A DNA stretch of 64,000 nt from Stackebrandtia endophytica (GTDB taxonomy: Bacteria; Actinomycetota; Actinomycetes; Mycobacteriales; Micromonosporaceae): contig NZ_VFOW01000001.1 in NCBI RefSeq assembly GCF_006716355.1, positions 1,922,001 to 1,986,000 on the forward strand, in the 5' to 3' direction. The position numbers and the translations under genes are program-made. Shown in pieces: positions 34,021-42,275 of this stretch. Below the pieces are notes generated by a model. That model had not been told where the DNA came from. It was given only the letters and a program-made list of their open reading frames with translations, and did no database searches. Each line of letters opens with the position of its first letter. Within the stretch, counting starts at the first letter, position 1.

Positions 34021-34545
34021 TCACCCGGTAGGAAGTCGATCAAGAACCAGTCGACCTATCGCGTAGCTCGCCGCCTTTGGATCGTTCATGATGAAATCCC
34101 ACACGGCTGCTCGAACGGAGTAGACGCCGCTCACGGCCGAATAACCCTGTCCATCTATACCCATCGATTCCTCCAGTGATCGCTGATCGTCCACGGCGCG
34201 TGCGGCGGTCTCGTGATCGGAGTATCGGGTCACCGACACCATGGCGATCATTCCCGGGTCTTCGGCGGTGTACGTCGCCTGGATGTTCGCCACGCACCCC
34301 CAGGCCTCCGGACACTCATCCCACACATCCGGACGAGAAGTCGCCGTAAAGGTCCAGTCGTGGTGTGAGAAGGAAACCGGAAACAGTTCGGTGCCACTGG
34401 GTTCGGCGCCGAATTCGATGCCGAACAATTTCGATGTGAGGTCCTGCCAGTTCGAGATCCCGAAGAAGGCGAGGATTCCGATCACCGAGGCCACGGTCCC
34501 GATCTTCACGGCGACGCTTTTCCCGTGGTTCACGTCGTTCCCCAT
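34021..34545 (-). CDS. Hypothetical membrane-anchored protein
   Basis: 174 aa. A membrane helix ('VAVKIGTVASVIGILAFFGI') near the N-terminus is followed by a soluble domain likely outside the cell, with 'FSHHDWTFTATSRPDVWDECPEAWGCVANIQATYTA' (two Cys, possible disulfide) and 'AMVSVTRYSDHETAARAVDDQRSLEE'. No family is recognised. A 253-nt gene-free stretch lies upstream (34546-34798), in which I see no further gene. It is a single gene. Confidence 0.65.
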   Translation of the reverse strand: MGNDVNHGKSVAVKIGTVASVIGILAFFGISNWQDLTSKLFGIEFGAEPSGTELFPVSFSHHDWTFTATSRPDVWDECPEAWGCVANIQATYTAEDPGMIAMVSVTRYSDHETAARAVDDQRSLEESMGIDGQGYSAVSGVYSVRAAVWDFIMNDPKAASYAIGRLVLDRLPTG

Positions 34546-34798
34546 TGGTGGCTCCTGTTGCTAGTTGGTCGATCCGCACATGTCCTTCATGGACTTAATG
34601 CTGTACTCGGGGGTGTTGGGCTGCAAGGGTTCGGGCAAGACAACCGGGTGCATACACCGTTAACGACCGGCGAAGTCGGACCATCGACCCGTCAATTTTG
34701 GCACATGGGTCTACGTTCAGGTCCGTCTCGAACTTCGGATCCGGGCATGGTGTCGGGCTCATGGGCTCGATGCCCTCACACCACGGGCACAATGTGGC

Positions 34799-35278
34799 AT
34801 GCCTCTACACATCGAACCGTTGCCGGTGGACTCCGCAGCCGGCGTCGAGCTGGTTCGCGCCTGCTTCGGTGACATCATCGGGCGCGCACTGGGTCGACGG
34901 ATCACCGACGCCGAGATCGACGCGGCCGTCGCGGCCGACCCGGCGAGCGGGCTCACCGAACCGAATGGCTGGTATCTCGCCGCGCGCATCGACGACCGGT
35001 TCGTCGGCGGTGTCGGTGTGAAACGCATTGACTCCGCTACCGGTGAACTGCAACGATTCTATGTCGATCCGAGTGCCCGCGGTCGGGGCGTCGGAGCCGG
35101 GTTGTTGACCGCCGCGGAGGCGAGCGCACGGGCCGACGGCATGTCACTGTTGAGATTGGACACCCGCAGCGACCTGGTCGAGGCGGCCCGGCTGTTTATG
35201 CGGCACGGGTTCGAGGCGGTGCGTCCGTTCAACGACGATCCACACGTCGATCGCTGGTATGCCAAGGAACTGGGCTGA
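34799..35278 (+). CDS. GNAT family N-acetyltransferase
   Basis: 159 aa. The acetyl-CoA binding motif is clear: 'LQRFYVDPSARGRGVGAGLLTAAEASARADGMSLLRLDTRSD' (Q/RxxGxG/A as RGRGVG), and the C-terminal strand 'LFMRHGFEAVRPFNDDPHVDRWYAKEL' completes the fold. It acetylates an amine substrate that cannot be deduced. It is a single gene with no operon context. Confidence 0.92.
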   Translation: MPLHIEPLPVDSAAGVELVRACFGDIIGRALGRRITDAEIDAAVAADPASGLTEPNGWYLAARIDDRFVGGVGVKRIDSATGELQRFYVDPSARGRGVGAGLLTAAEASARADGMSLLRLDTRSDLVEAARLFMRHGFEAVRPFNDDPHVDRWYAKELG

Positions 35279-35390
35279 ACCCACGGTAGTCGATCGGCCA
35301 CCATGGAGCACCGACTCAACCGGCAGGTATCCGTTCGGCACCCCCGCCATTAAGTCTCCATAAAACATTACCGGTGAGTCACTTCCGCTA

Positions 35391-35420
35391 TTGACACGTT
35401 TAGCCAGGCGATTCGATGAT
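35391..35420 (+). promoter_or_regulatory. Promoter of the secreted nuclease gene
   Basis: A consensus TTGACA (35391-35396), an 18-nt spacer and GATGAT (35415-35420), with about 36 nt to the start codon at 35457 and an AGAAGGA ribosome site before it. This is the best match to the -35 consensus that I see in the window. Confidence 0.5.
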
Positions 35421-35456
35421 GAAGGCACATGTTGCCCACAGTTAGAAGGATCGCCA

Positions 35457-36494
35457 ATGTCAAGATCTCGATCCCTTTTGTCCTTTTCGGCGATCACCGG
35501 TCTCGTAGCCGGCACCGCCGCCATCATCGGGTTCTCGGCCACCCCGGCATCGGCCGAGACCATCACGGTTCCACTTCGGACCGCCATCACCAACCTCACG
35601 GTGGCCGACGAACAGCGCGACGGATACAGCCGTGACCTGTTCCCCCACTGGATCGACGCCGACAAGGACGGTTGCAACACCCGCTACGAGGTGCTGATCG
35701 AGGAGGCCACCAAGGCCCCCAGCGTCAGCGACGACTGCAAGCTGACCGGCGGGGAATGGTACTCCTACTTCGACGACAAGACCGTCACCTCCGCGTCGGG
35801 CATCAGCATCGACCACTTCGTGCCGTTGGCCGAGGCCTGGGACTCCGGCGCCAGCGACTGGACGACCGACAAGCGCCGCGACTTCGCCAACGACCTCGAC
35901 GACGAACGGGCGCTGATCGGCGTCACCACCAGCTCCAACTCGTCCAAGGGCGACCGCGATCCCGCCGAGTGGTTGCCCACCAACACCTCGCAGACCTGCA
36001 GGTACGTGACGGACTGGGTAGCGGTCAAGACCCGCTGGAGTCTGTCGATCGACCCGGCGGAGAAGACGGCACTGACCGACCTCGCGGCCGACTGTCCGAA
36101 TGAGAACATCACGGTCGACGTCGTCGACGGCAGCGGCAACACACCCCCGCCGACCGATGACTGCGTCTTCGACAACACCACCGCCGTGACCATCCCGGAC
36201 AACGAGATCGCGCGCAGCGAGGTCACCAGTTCCTGCACCGGGGACGCATCGGCGACCAGCACGGTGACCGTGGACATCACGCATCCCGATCGCGGTGAGC
36301 TGTCGATCTGGCTGTACGCGCCGGACGGTTCGTACTTCATCCTCAAGTCCACCGGAGACTCCGGCGCCGACATCCGCGCCGACTTCGAGGTCGATCTGTC
36401 GGGTGAGTCCCAGGACGGTACCTGGACGTTGAGCGTGAAGGACTACGCGACCGGCGGCACCGGAACCCTCAACTCCTGGACGATCAGCCTCTAA
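35457..36494 (+). CDS. Secreted HNH/DUF1524-type nuclease with C-terminal proprotein-convertase P-like domain
   Basis: 345 aa from the ATG at 35457 with AGAAGGA upstream. The signal peptide is cut after about residue 33 (TPASA|ETI). Residues about 35-215 form an HNH-type nuclease with 'GISIDHFVPLAEAW' (D119-H120), 'NSSKGDRDPAEWLPTN' and several Cys (C73, C94, C181, C213) that may form disulfides. Residues about 238-345 ('NTTAVTIPDNEIARSEVTSS' to 'GTGTLNSWTISL') look like a P/HomoB domain, usually found next to subtilisin-like proteases. The pairing with a nuclease is unusual. The role may be extracellular DNA degradation. Confidence 0.85.
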   Translation: MSRSRSLLSFSAITGLVAGTAAIIGFSATPASAETITVPLRTAITNLTVADEQRDGYSRDLFPHWIDADKDGCNTRYEVLIEEATKAPSVSDDCKLTGGEWYSYFDDKTVTSASGISIDHFVPLAEAWDSGASDWTTDKRRDFANDLDDERALIGVTTSSNSSKGDRDPAEWLPTNTSQTCRYVTDWVAVKTRWSLSIDPAEKTALTDLAADCPNENITVDVVDGSGNTPPPTDDCVFDNTTAVTIPDNEIARSEVTSSCTGDASATSTVTVDITHPDRGELSIWLYAPDGSYFILKSTGDSGADIRADFEVDLSGESQDGTWTLSVKDYATGGTGTLNSWTISL

Positions 36495-36526
36495 CGACGC
36501 ATCAAGGCCAAGCGCCACCGAGTATC

Positions 36527-36572
36527 CACCGATGTCCCCGAGCCGAGTCACACCGGTTCGGGGACATCGGTG
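36527..36572. terminator. Terminator overlapping the 3' end of the MFS gene
   Basis: CACCGATGTCCCCGA (36527-36541) and TCGGGGACATCGGTG (36558-36572) form a perfect 15-bp stem with a 16-nt loop. It lies 33 nt after the nuclease stop codon, and the right arm runs into the last codons of the convergent MFS gene. Confidence 0.8.
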
Positions 36573-37801
36573 CGTTTGGCGGGGTCGGGGCGCCCCGCGG
36601 CCAACGCCCGAATCGCCGGTGGGCCGCTGACGGCCACCAGGGCCGCCAACAGGGCGGGAACGATGAGTGCGGTGGGCAGGCTGGTCGCCTCGGCGAGGTG
36701 TCCGATCGCGGCGGGACCGATCAGCAGCCCGGCGCTGCCGAAGACGGTGACCGTCGACAGGGCCTTCCCCACCGAGCCGCCGTGTGCCCCGACGGCGCTG
36801 AAGATCACCGGGATGACCGTGGCAAGGCCCGCTCCGGCGAAAAACCATCCCGCGCTGGCCACCGGCATCGCCCAACCGTCCACCGTCGGGGAGATCAGCA
36901 CCAACCCGAATCCAGCGGAGGCCAGTACCCCGGCGGCGAACAGGGTTCGCGCCGATCCGAGCCGGGCACGGATCGGGTCACCGAGCAACCGCACCATGGT
37001 CATGGCGACGCTGAACACCGTGTAGGCGATGGGCGCGGTACCCAGTCCCACGTCGAGGATCTGGCGGGCGTGCACGGCCGCCCAGTCGATCGCCGCACCC
37101 TCGCTGATGTGACCGGCGAACGCGACGATTCCCAACAGCAGGATGACGCCCCACCGCATACCGGCGGGCTTCGGCCGGGTTCCGTCCGCGTCGGCGGCGG
37201 AGACCTCCGAGGCCAGGTGAGGTGGTGGCAACAGCATCCGCCCGAAGACGACGAACCCGATCGCCGCCAGGACCGCGCCGCCGACCAGCATCTTCTGCGG
37301 GTCGAGGCCCACGGTGTTGCCCAGTGCCGTGAGGCCGCCGCCGACCGCGCCGCCGAGGCTCCACAGGCCGTGGAAGGAGGAGACGATGGGTCGCTTGTAG
37401 TAGGTCTCGACCTCGATGGAGTTCACGTTCATCGACACTTCGATGGCGCCGACGGTGAGTCCGTAAATCACCGCCAACGTCATCAACTGGCCGTGGCTTC
37501 CCGCCAGCGCGGGACCGATGAGCGCCAGTGCGGAGATGGGCCCGGCGAAGCGGGCGATACGGCGGCTGGTGAAGCGGTCGCACGCGCGGCCGGTGAACAG
37601 CATGCTGACCAGGGCCCCGGCGGCGATGAGCAGCAGTGCGTTGCCGAGTCGGGCCGGGCCGAGTTCGAGTCGTTCCTCCAGCGCGGGCAGCCCGGCGGCC
37701 CAGCATCCCATGATGAAGCCGGAGGTCGCGAAGTATCCGAACACCCCGAATCGGGCACGTGCCAGCGCCGGCTCGGCGCGCGCGGCGAACCGGAACGACA
37801 T
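36548..37801 (-). CDS. MFS transporter
   Basis: 417 aa with 12 membrane helices. The MFS motif between helices 2 and 3 reads 'MLFTGRACDRFTSRRIARFAG', and the middle carries 'PKPAGMRWGVILLLGIVAFAGHISEGAAIDWAAVHARQIL', a feature of the YbjJ-type group of fucose/sugar-like MFS proteins. The substrate is unknown. It is divergent from a ROK-family regulator (82 nt between starts) with a 7-bp dyad in the gap, so it is probably controlled by it. Its 3' end overlaps the terminator of the convergent nuclease gene. Confidence 0.87.
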   Translation of the reverse strand: MSFRFAARAEPALARARFGVFGYFATSGFIMGCWAAGLPALEERLELGPARLGNALLLIAAGALVSMLFTGRACDRFTSRRIARFAGPISALALIGPALAGSHGQLMTLAVIYGLTVGAIEVSMNVNSIEVETYYKRPIVSSFHGLWSLGGAVGGGLTALGNTVGLDPQKMLVGGAVLAAIGFVVFGRMLLPPPHLASEVSAADADGTRPKPAGMRWGVILLLGIVAFAGHISEGAAIDWAAVHARQILDVGLGTAPIAYTVFSVAMTMVRLLGDPIRARLGSARTLFAAGVLASAGFGLVLISPTVDGWAMPVASAGWFFAGAGLATVIPVIFSAVGAHGGSVGKALSTVTVFGSAGLLIGPAAIGHLAEATSLPTALIVPALLAALVAVSGPPAIRALAAGRPDPAKRTDVPEPV

Positions 37802-37834
37802 GGGTCTCCTACGGGGATTTCAGGAAGCCGATAC

Positions 37835-37880
37835 GGCAGTTATGTTCTCGGCATGAGCATAAGTGATTTTCTCAACTGCC
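37835..37880. promoter_or_regulatory. Dyad in the MFS/ROK intergenic gap
   Basis: GGCAGTT (37835-37841) and AACTGCC (37874-37880) are perfect inverted arms 32 nt apart. They lie between the two divergent start codons, one arm near each gene, in an AT-rich stretch. A ROK repressor dimer or a looped pair could bind here. Confidence 0.35.
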
Positions 37881-37883
37881 ACA

Positions 37884-39080
37884 ATGAGTCTCATGTCACC
37901 GGCCCGAACCAGTGAAGACCTGCGAGCCCACAACCGAGCGCGACTGCTGCGCGCCGTGCACGATCACGGCGCGAGCCTGACTCGAGCACAACTGACCGAA
38001 CAGCTGGGCATGGCCCGCGGCACCGCGTCGGTGCTGGTCGCCGAACTCGCCGAGGCGAAGCTCGTCACCGAGAATCCGACCGAACAACTGGGGCGAGGTC
38101 GCCCCAGCCAAGTCCCCGGCCCGCACCCGGCGGGTCCGATCGCGTTGACCGTCGCGCTGCGCGAAGACGGCTGGGAGTTGGCCGCCGCTGAGGTGGGAGG
38201 TGCCACCACCTCACTGGGCGACTTCGAACACGACGGTGTTCCCCAGGCGATCTTCACCGACATCGCCACCGAGCTGGAGCGGTGCCGCGACCGGTACGGA
38301 TCACGCCTGATCGGGGTCGGGATCTCAGTGGCCGGCCCGGTCCGGCAGGGCCGACTGGTTCACGTGTCCGAACCGACCTGGCAACTGCTCGACGTGAACC
38401 GTTGGCTGCGGCCCGGTGATCTACCGGTGCACCTCGCCAACGACGCGACCCTGGCCGCGCTGGCCGAGGCCAGGCGTGGTCGGCTGCGCGGCACCGATGT
38501 CGCGTTGCACCTGCATGTGGACTTCGGGGTGGGTGGCTGTCTCGTTCACGACGGACGCCCGATCACCGGCGCCCACGGCATCGCCGGGGAGTTCGGCCAC
38601 ATGAGACTGACCGGCGGCGACGAGCCGTGCTCCTGCGGGGCGACCGGCTGCTGGGGACAGCAGGTCGGAGTCATGCCGCTGCTGCGCGGCTACGGTGTCG
38701 GCGGCGGTTACCGCGACGGCCGGAGCCGAGCACGGCAACTGTTGGAGTCGGCCGCAACCGGTGACGCCCGAGCCCGCGAGGTGCTGGAACGCAATGCGCG
38801 CGCCCTCGGCAGTGGCATCGGTGGGCTGGTCAATGCACACGACCCCCGAATCGTGACGCTGTCGGGGATGGGAACCGCGTTGTTGACGAACGCGGCCGAC
38901 AGTCTGCGCGAGTCCTATCTGGCGGCGCTCATGCGCTATCACCGCACTCAGCCGCCGGAGCTGGTGGCGGCCGACCTGGGCCCCCGCGGCCCACTGTTGG
39001 GTGCCGCCGAGCTGGTCTACGACGCGTTCCTGACCCCTGAGGGGATCGAGGGATTCAGCCGCGTCACCGCGGCAACATGA
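37884..39080 (+). CDS. ROK family transcriptional regulator (winged HTH plus sugar-kinase fold)
   Basis: 398 aa from an ATG at 37884 (MSLMSPARTSEDLRAHNRAR). An ATG at 37893 is also possible; neither has a clear ribosome site. The N-terminal winged HTH ('GASLTRAQLTEQLGMARGTASVLVAELAEAKLV') is followed by the ROK core with 'GVGISVAGPVRQGRL', 'LANDATLAALAEARRGRL' and the zinc/ROK signature 'GEFGHMRLTGGDEPCSCGATGCWGQQ'. Such regulators respond to sugars or their phosphates and control nearby transport genes; the divergent MFS gene is the likely target. Its 3' end overlaps the convergent P450 gene by 17 nt. Confidence 0.9.
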   Translation: MSLMSPARTSEDLRAHNRARLLRAVHDHGASLTRAQLTEQLGMARGTASVLVAELAEAKLVTENPTEQLGRGRPSQVPGPHPAGPIALTVALREDGWELAAAEVGGATTSLGDFEHDGVPQAIFTDIATELERCRDRYGSRLIGVGISVAGPVRQGRLVHVSEPTWQLLDVNRWLRPGDLPVHLANDATLAALAEARRGRLRGTDVALHLHVDFGVGGCLVHDGRPITGAHGIAGEFGHMRLTGGDEPCSCGATGCWGQQVGVMPLLRGYGVGGGYRDGRSRARQLLESAATGDARAREVLERNARALGSGIGGLVNAHDPRIVTLSGMGTALLTNAADSLRESYLAALMRYHRTQPPELVAADLGPRGPLLGAAELVYDAFLTPEGIEGFSRVTAAT

Positions 39081-40311
39081 CCACTCCGCTGGGAATGCGG
39101 GTGGGAAACCGTGACATCGGATAGGTCAACCGCTGTGCCGCCAGATGTGCCGGTGTCCGCGCCAGGACGGTGGCGGCCTGTTCCAGCAGCGCGATCGCCA
39201 GCGGCTCGCCGGGGCACCGATGTCCGTCGTCGGGCTCACCACCACCCTGCGGGATCAGCTCGAACGCGTCCGGCTGCCACGCCGTGAACCGTGACGGGTC
39301 GAAGTCGCCGGGGCTTCGCCAGATCGCCGGGTCGTGGTCGGTGCCGTACAGGTCCAGCACGACCCGGGTGCCCGGGCGAAACCGGTGGCCTCGCCACACG
39401 AACTCACGTCGCGGCCAGGCGGCCAGGAACGGCGCGAACGGGAAGTACCGCCGCACCTCCTGAGTGAACGCCCGCACCACCTGCGCGTCCTGCGCCTCCA
39501 ACGGTTCCCGCCACTGCGGGTGATCGTGCAACGCGCGCGCCGCGAACGTGACGAACCAGGCCACCGCCACGGTCGGGCGCAGGATGTTGAGCAGCTCGTC
39601 GGCGGCCGTATCGAGTGGCAACCGCCGATTGCGGTGATCCCGGTGCAGGGCGATCACCGACACCGCCCGGTCCGGCGGTATCGCCACTGTCCCCTCCCGG
39701 ACGGCTCGGATGTAGGAACGTGCCCAGGCCCGAGACCGCAACCGCGCCATCCGAGCTCGGACCTGACCGATACCGATCGAACCGAATCCGTCGATGATCA
39801 TCGCCAGGTCGCGAGCGTGGTCGACGAAACCCGGGACGTCGACGGCCAATCCCGCCCACCGACTGACCGCGGCGGCGAACACCTGCACCGACTCGTCGAA
39901 CAACACGATGGGACGCCGCAGCCCGGTTTCGGGCAGGGACCGTTCCCACCCGATTCGGGCCAGCCGGACGATCTCGGCGGTGGCCTCGTCGTCGAGCAGG
40001 CGCAGAAACATCGCCTTGCGATGACGGTGCGCCGAACCGTCCAGTCCGTGAACCGTGCCCTTGCCGAACAATGTGCCCTTGACCGGCTGGGGTATCGCCC
40101 CCACCCGCGTGAACTTAGTGTTGTCGTAGAAGATCTGCGCGGCTGACCGTCCGCGAAGGAATATCGTGGACCGCCCGAGCAGACGCGCCTGGAAGGCCTC
40201 GCTCCCCCACCTCCGCAGCCGGTCGGAGATGAAGGTGTACCCGGATCGGAACAGGGACAGGGACACATCGCTGGATTCGATCGGTATCGAGTCCTCACGC
40301 AACCGGCTCAT
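39064..40311 (-). CDS. CYP152-type cytochrome P450 (fatty acid peroxygenase)
   Basis: 415 aa. The heme ligand is C366 in 'GGGEPDDGHRCPGE', with the extended loop before Cys that marks the CYP152 group. R245-P246 in 'NILRPTVAV' takes the place of the usual acid-alcohol pair of the I-helix and binds the fatty acid carboxylate. 'QEVRRYFPFAPFLAAW' is also characteristic. Such enzymes use hydrogen peroxide, without a redox partner, to hydroxylate (or decarboxylate) fatty acids at the alpha or beta carbon. No ferredoxin gene lies nearby, in agreement with this. The 3' end overlaps the ROK gene. Confidence 0.93.
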   Translation of the reverse strand: MSRLREDSIPIESSDVSLSLFRSGYTFISDRLRRWGSEAFQARLLGRSTIFLRGRSAAQIFYDNTKFTRVGAIPQPVKGTLFGKGTVHGLDGSAHRHRKAMFLRLLDDEATAEIVRLARIGWERSLPETGLRRPIVLFDESVQVFAAAVSRWAGLAVDVPGFVDHARDLAMIIDGFGSIGIGQVRARMARLRSRAWARSYIRAVREGTVAIPPDRAVSVIALHRDHRNRRLPLDTAADELLNILRPTVAVAWFVTFAARALHDHPQWREPLEAQDAQVVRAFTQEVRRYFPFAPFLAAWPRREFVWRGHRFRPGTRVVLDLYGTDHDPAIWRSPGDFDPSRFTAWQPDAFELIPQGGGEPDDGHRCPGEPLAIALLEQAATVLARTPAHLAAQRLTYPMSRFPTRIPSGVVMLPR

Positions 40312-40402
40312 CTGAGCTCCTCAATCGCCGCTGACCCGTTCCGATGCTAGCTGTCCACATCGTCAACCGGCAGTCGATCGCCGATCCCCGCTCGGCGACA
40401 CG

Positions 40403-40428
40403 GGTTTCGAGGCCGACAGCGGTGGGTA
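40403..40428 (+). promoter_or_regulatory. SigF/SigB-type stress promoter
   Basis: GGTTT (40403-40407), a 16-nt spacer and GGGTA (40424-40428) match the SigF/SigB promoter pattern of actinobacteria (GGTTT or GTTT, 14-17 nt, GGGTA). The distance to the start at 40458 is about 30 nt, as expected. The SigF-like sigma gene lies only about 1 kb away (41451-42275), so a direct link is likely. Confidence 0.65.
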
Positions 40429-40457
40429 ACTCCTCATCAACCCTGTGAGGTGATCGT

Positions 40458-40841
40458 ATGTACCACAGTTCGCCTGGTTTCCACGCCCTGGAAAACCACA
40501 GTCACGTTCAAGACCGTCATCGCGAAACCCGGCGGCGGGTTCGTAACGACGGCAGTGAGGCGGCCCGCGCGGTGCCGGTGGGTCCGCGTCTGAAGTCCCT
40601 GTTCGCCCTGATCGCGCTGGTCATCAACGGCGGGTTGGCCTTCCTGGCGTGGAACGCCGGATTCACGGCCGTAGCCATCATTCTGGGGGCCATCGCGGTC
40701 CTGATGATCGTGGACCTGGGTTGGCAGCGATACAAGATCTCCCGGGAGCCGGAGGTCCCCGAGTTCCCATGGCCGTGGCGACGCCATACGTCAAACGGCG
40801 GCGGATCGAATGGCGGCGGGCACGCCAAATCGGTGCGGTAA
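40458..40841 (+). CDS. Small membrane protein with SigF-type promoter
   Basis: 127 aa with GAGGTGATCGT before the ATG. A basic N-terminal region ('RHRETRRRVRNDGSEAARAV') precedes two membrane helices ('KSLFALIALVINGGLAFLAW', 'GFTAVAIILGAIAVLMIVDL') and a tail rich in Gly, Ser and Asn ('SNGGGSNGGGHAKSVR'). It has some resemblance to DUF6343-like small membrane proteins, but this is weak. It is headed by the best SigF-type promoter in the window and is probably a stress-induced membrane protein. The next gene starts 86 nt downstream. Confidence 0.7.
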   Translation: MYHSSPGFHALENHSHVQDRHRETRRRVRNDGSEAARAVPVGPRLKSLFALIALVINGGLAFLAWNAGFTAVAIILGAIAVLMIVDLGWQRYKISREPEVPEFPWPWRRHTSNGGGSNGGGHAKSVR

Positions 40842-40927
40842 CTGCGAATTCACCCCCATGGCAGCCGGAATGTGGGCACCATGGATCAGTTCTCATGCCA
40901 CGACATGGCAATCGACAAGGGGGAAAG

Positions 40928-41257
40928 ATGCCGCAGTCCGCGTGGAACAAGAAACGTGAACGTCAGTACAAGCACGTCAAGGCTAGCGAAAAGAGCCAGG
41001 GACGCAGTACACGACGCGCCGAGGAAATCGCGGCGCGCACCGTGAACAAGGAGCGTGCCCGTGCCGGCGAGTCACGTACGTCGAGCCGCACCTCGACCAA
41101 GGACATCTCCTCGGGTAGGCGCGGTGGTCTGCGATCCGGAACCGGACCGCAGGGCCGTACTCGGGAACAGCTGTACAACGAGGCCCGGAAGAAGAACATC
41201 AAGGGCCGTTCGAGCATGAACAAGGCGCAGCTGGAGAAGGCGGTCGGCCGTCGCTGA
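40928..41257 (+). CDS. Small basic stress-type protein ('plasmid stabilization protein' family) with Rho-N-like tail
   Basis: 109 aa from the ATG at 40928 with GGGGGAAAG upstream. It reads 'MPQSAWNKKRERQYKHVKAS', 'RRAEEIAARTVNKERARAGES', 'SRTSTKDISSGRRGGLRSG' and 'RTREQLYNEARKKNIKGRSSMNKAQLEKAV'. This family is often labelled plasmid stabilization protein in actinobacterial genomes, though this name has little support. The C-terminal about 35 residues look like a Rho N-terminal (SAP-like) helix-loop-helix that could bind nucleic acid. It is flanked by a stress-type promoter unit upstream and a strong terminator downstream, and is probably part of the stress module. Confidence 0.82.
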   Translation: MPQSAWNKKRERQYKHVKASEKSQGRSTRRAEEIAARTVNKERARAGESRTSSRTSTKDISSGRRGGLRSGTGPQGRTREQLYNEARKKNIKGRSSMNKAQLEKAVGRR

Positions 41258-41265
41258 CGGTGTAA

Positions 41266-41332
41266 GTCGGCGTGAGACGAGTTCCCACGCCGACAGTTCG
41301 ACGGCTCGGTGGAGTTTTCCACCGAGCCGTCG
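41266..41332. terminator. Tandem bidirectional terminators
   Basis: A 9-bp stem (GTCGGCGTG 41266-41274 with CACGCCGAC 41286-41294) is followed by a perfect 15-bp stem, CGACGGCTCGGTGGA (41299-41313) with TCCACCGAGCCGTCG (41318-41332), 4-nt loop GTTT. It separates the stress-type gene from the convergent sigma gene. Confidence 0.88.
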
Positions 41333-41450
41333 TCGTTCGTAATCGGTGATGATGCCCGGTGGCCACGTGTCGGGGTCGACGTACACCGGATCGCCACGTC
41401 ATCACGTCGCCGCCGACATCATCACCTTCATGGAGTTGTCGAGTGGGGCC

Positions 41451-42275
41451 TCAGCCTCGGACCGGTTCCCTCCGGCCGGCCCGCAGTTCCTCCCGCAGCC
41501 GGGCCAGTGACTGTCGCAGCAACCGCGACACGTGCATCTGGGAGAGATGGATCCGGTCGGCGATCTGCGCCTGAGTCAGATCGTCGGCGTAACGCATCGC
41601 CAGGATGCGCCGCTCCCGCTCCGGCAACCGATCGATGATCGGTCGCAACGTGGTGCGGGTTTCGGCGGTCGACATGGCCGGGTCCTCTTCCCCGATCAGT
41701 TCCGACAGCTCCTCCTCCGAGCCGGGATGAGCAGGAGTGTGCAGCGAAACCGCGTCGTAGGCGTGGACACAGGCCATGCCGGCCCGCACATCTTCGGGGG
41801 ACATCCGCAGGTAGGTCGCGTAGTCGTCGACCGTCGGCGTTCGTCCCAGTTCCTGGTTGAGAATCGGGGTCGCCTCGTTCAGCGCCAGCCGGGTCTCCTG
41901 AAGCCGCCTGGGCACTCGGATGATCCAGCCCTTGTCACGGAAGTGGCGTTTGAGTTCACCGAGAATGGTGGGAACCGCGAAGCGGCTGAACTCGCTTCCC
42001 CGTCGCGTCGTGAAACCGTCGACCGCTTTCACCAGGCCCAGCCTCGCCACCTGGGTCAGATCCTCCAGGGGGACGCCACGGTTGGCGAATCGGCGCGCGA
42101 GACGGTCGGCCAGCGGCATGGCGTGTTCGATGATGTCGTGCCGCAGCGCCTGTCGGCGCGGGTCGTTCTTCGGTGTGGCCGCCAGTTCCACCAGCGCACG
42201 ACGAAGGCGCGCGTCAAGGTTGGGGGCGGCGGTGTCTATCGCGGAAGTACGAAGGGTATCGGCAACGTGGTTCAT
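41451..42275 (-). CDS. SigF/SigB-type group 3 RNA polymerase sigma factor
   Basis: 274 aa from the ATG at 42275, with GGAG 11 nt upstream (a start at 42296 is also possible). Region 2 reads 'LADRLARRFANRGVPLEDLTQVARLGLVKAVDGFTTRRGSEFSRFAVPTILGELKRHFRDKGWIIRVPRRLQE', typical of SigF/SigB stress sigmas. Region 3 is 'ALNEATPILNQELGRTPTVDDYATYL', and region 4 is 'LPERERRILAMRYADDLTQAQIADRIHLSQMHVSRLLRQSL'. Such sigmas are held by an anti-sigma kinase and freed by an anti-anti-sigma factor and SpoIIE-type phosphatase. No anti-sigma gene is next to it, but a SpoIIE-like protein is encoded divergently. A SigF-type promoter is found 1 kb away. Confidence 0.92.
   Translation of the reverse strand: MNHVADTLRTSAIDTAAPNLDARLRRALVELAATPKNDPRRQALRHDIIEHAMPLADRLARRFANRGVPLEDLTQVARLGLVKAVDGFTTRRGSEFSRFAVPTILGELKRHFRDKGWIIRVPRRLQETRLALNEATPILNQELGRTPTVDDYATYLRMSPEDVRAGMACVHAYDAVSLHTPAHPGSEEELSELIGEEDPAMSTAETRTTLRPIIDRLPERERRILAMRYADDLTQAQIADRIHLSQMHVSRLLRQSLARLREELRAGRREPVRG

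Noticed and set aside
34546-34798. Possible tRNA-like GGGTTCGGGC element in the gap before the GNAT gene
   Set aside because: No acceptor stem, anticodon arm or CCA-compatible folding could be built around it.
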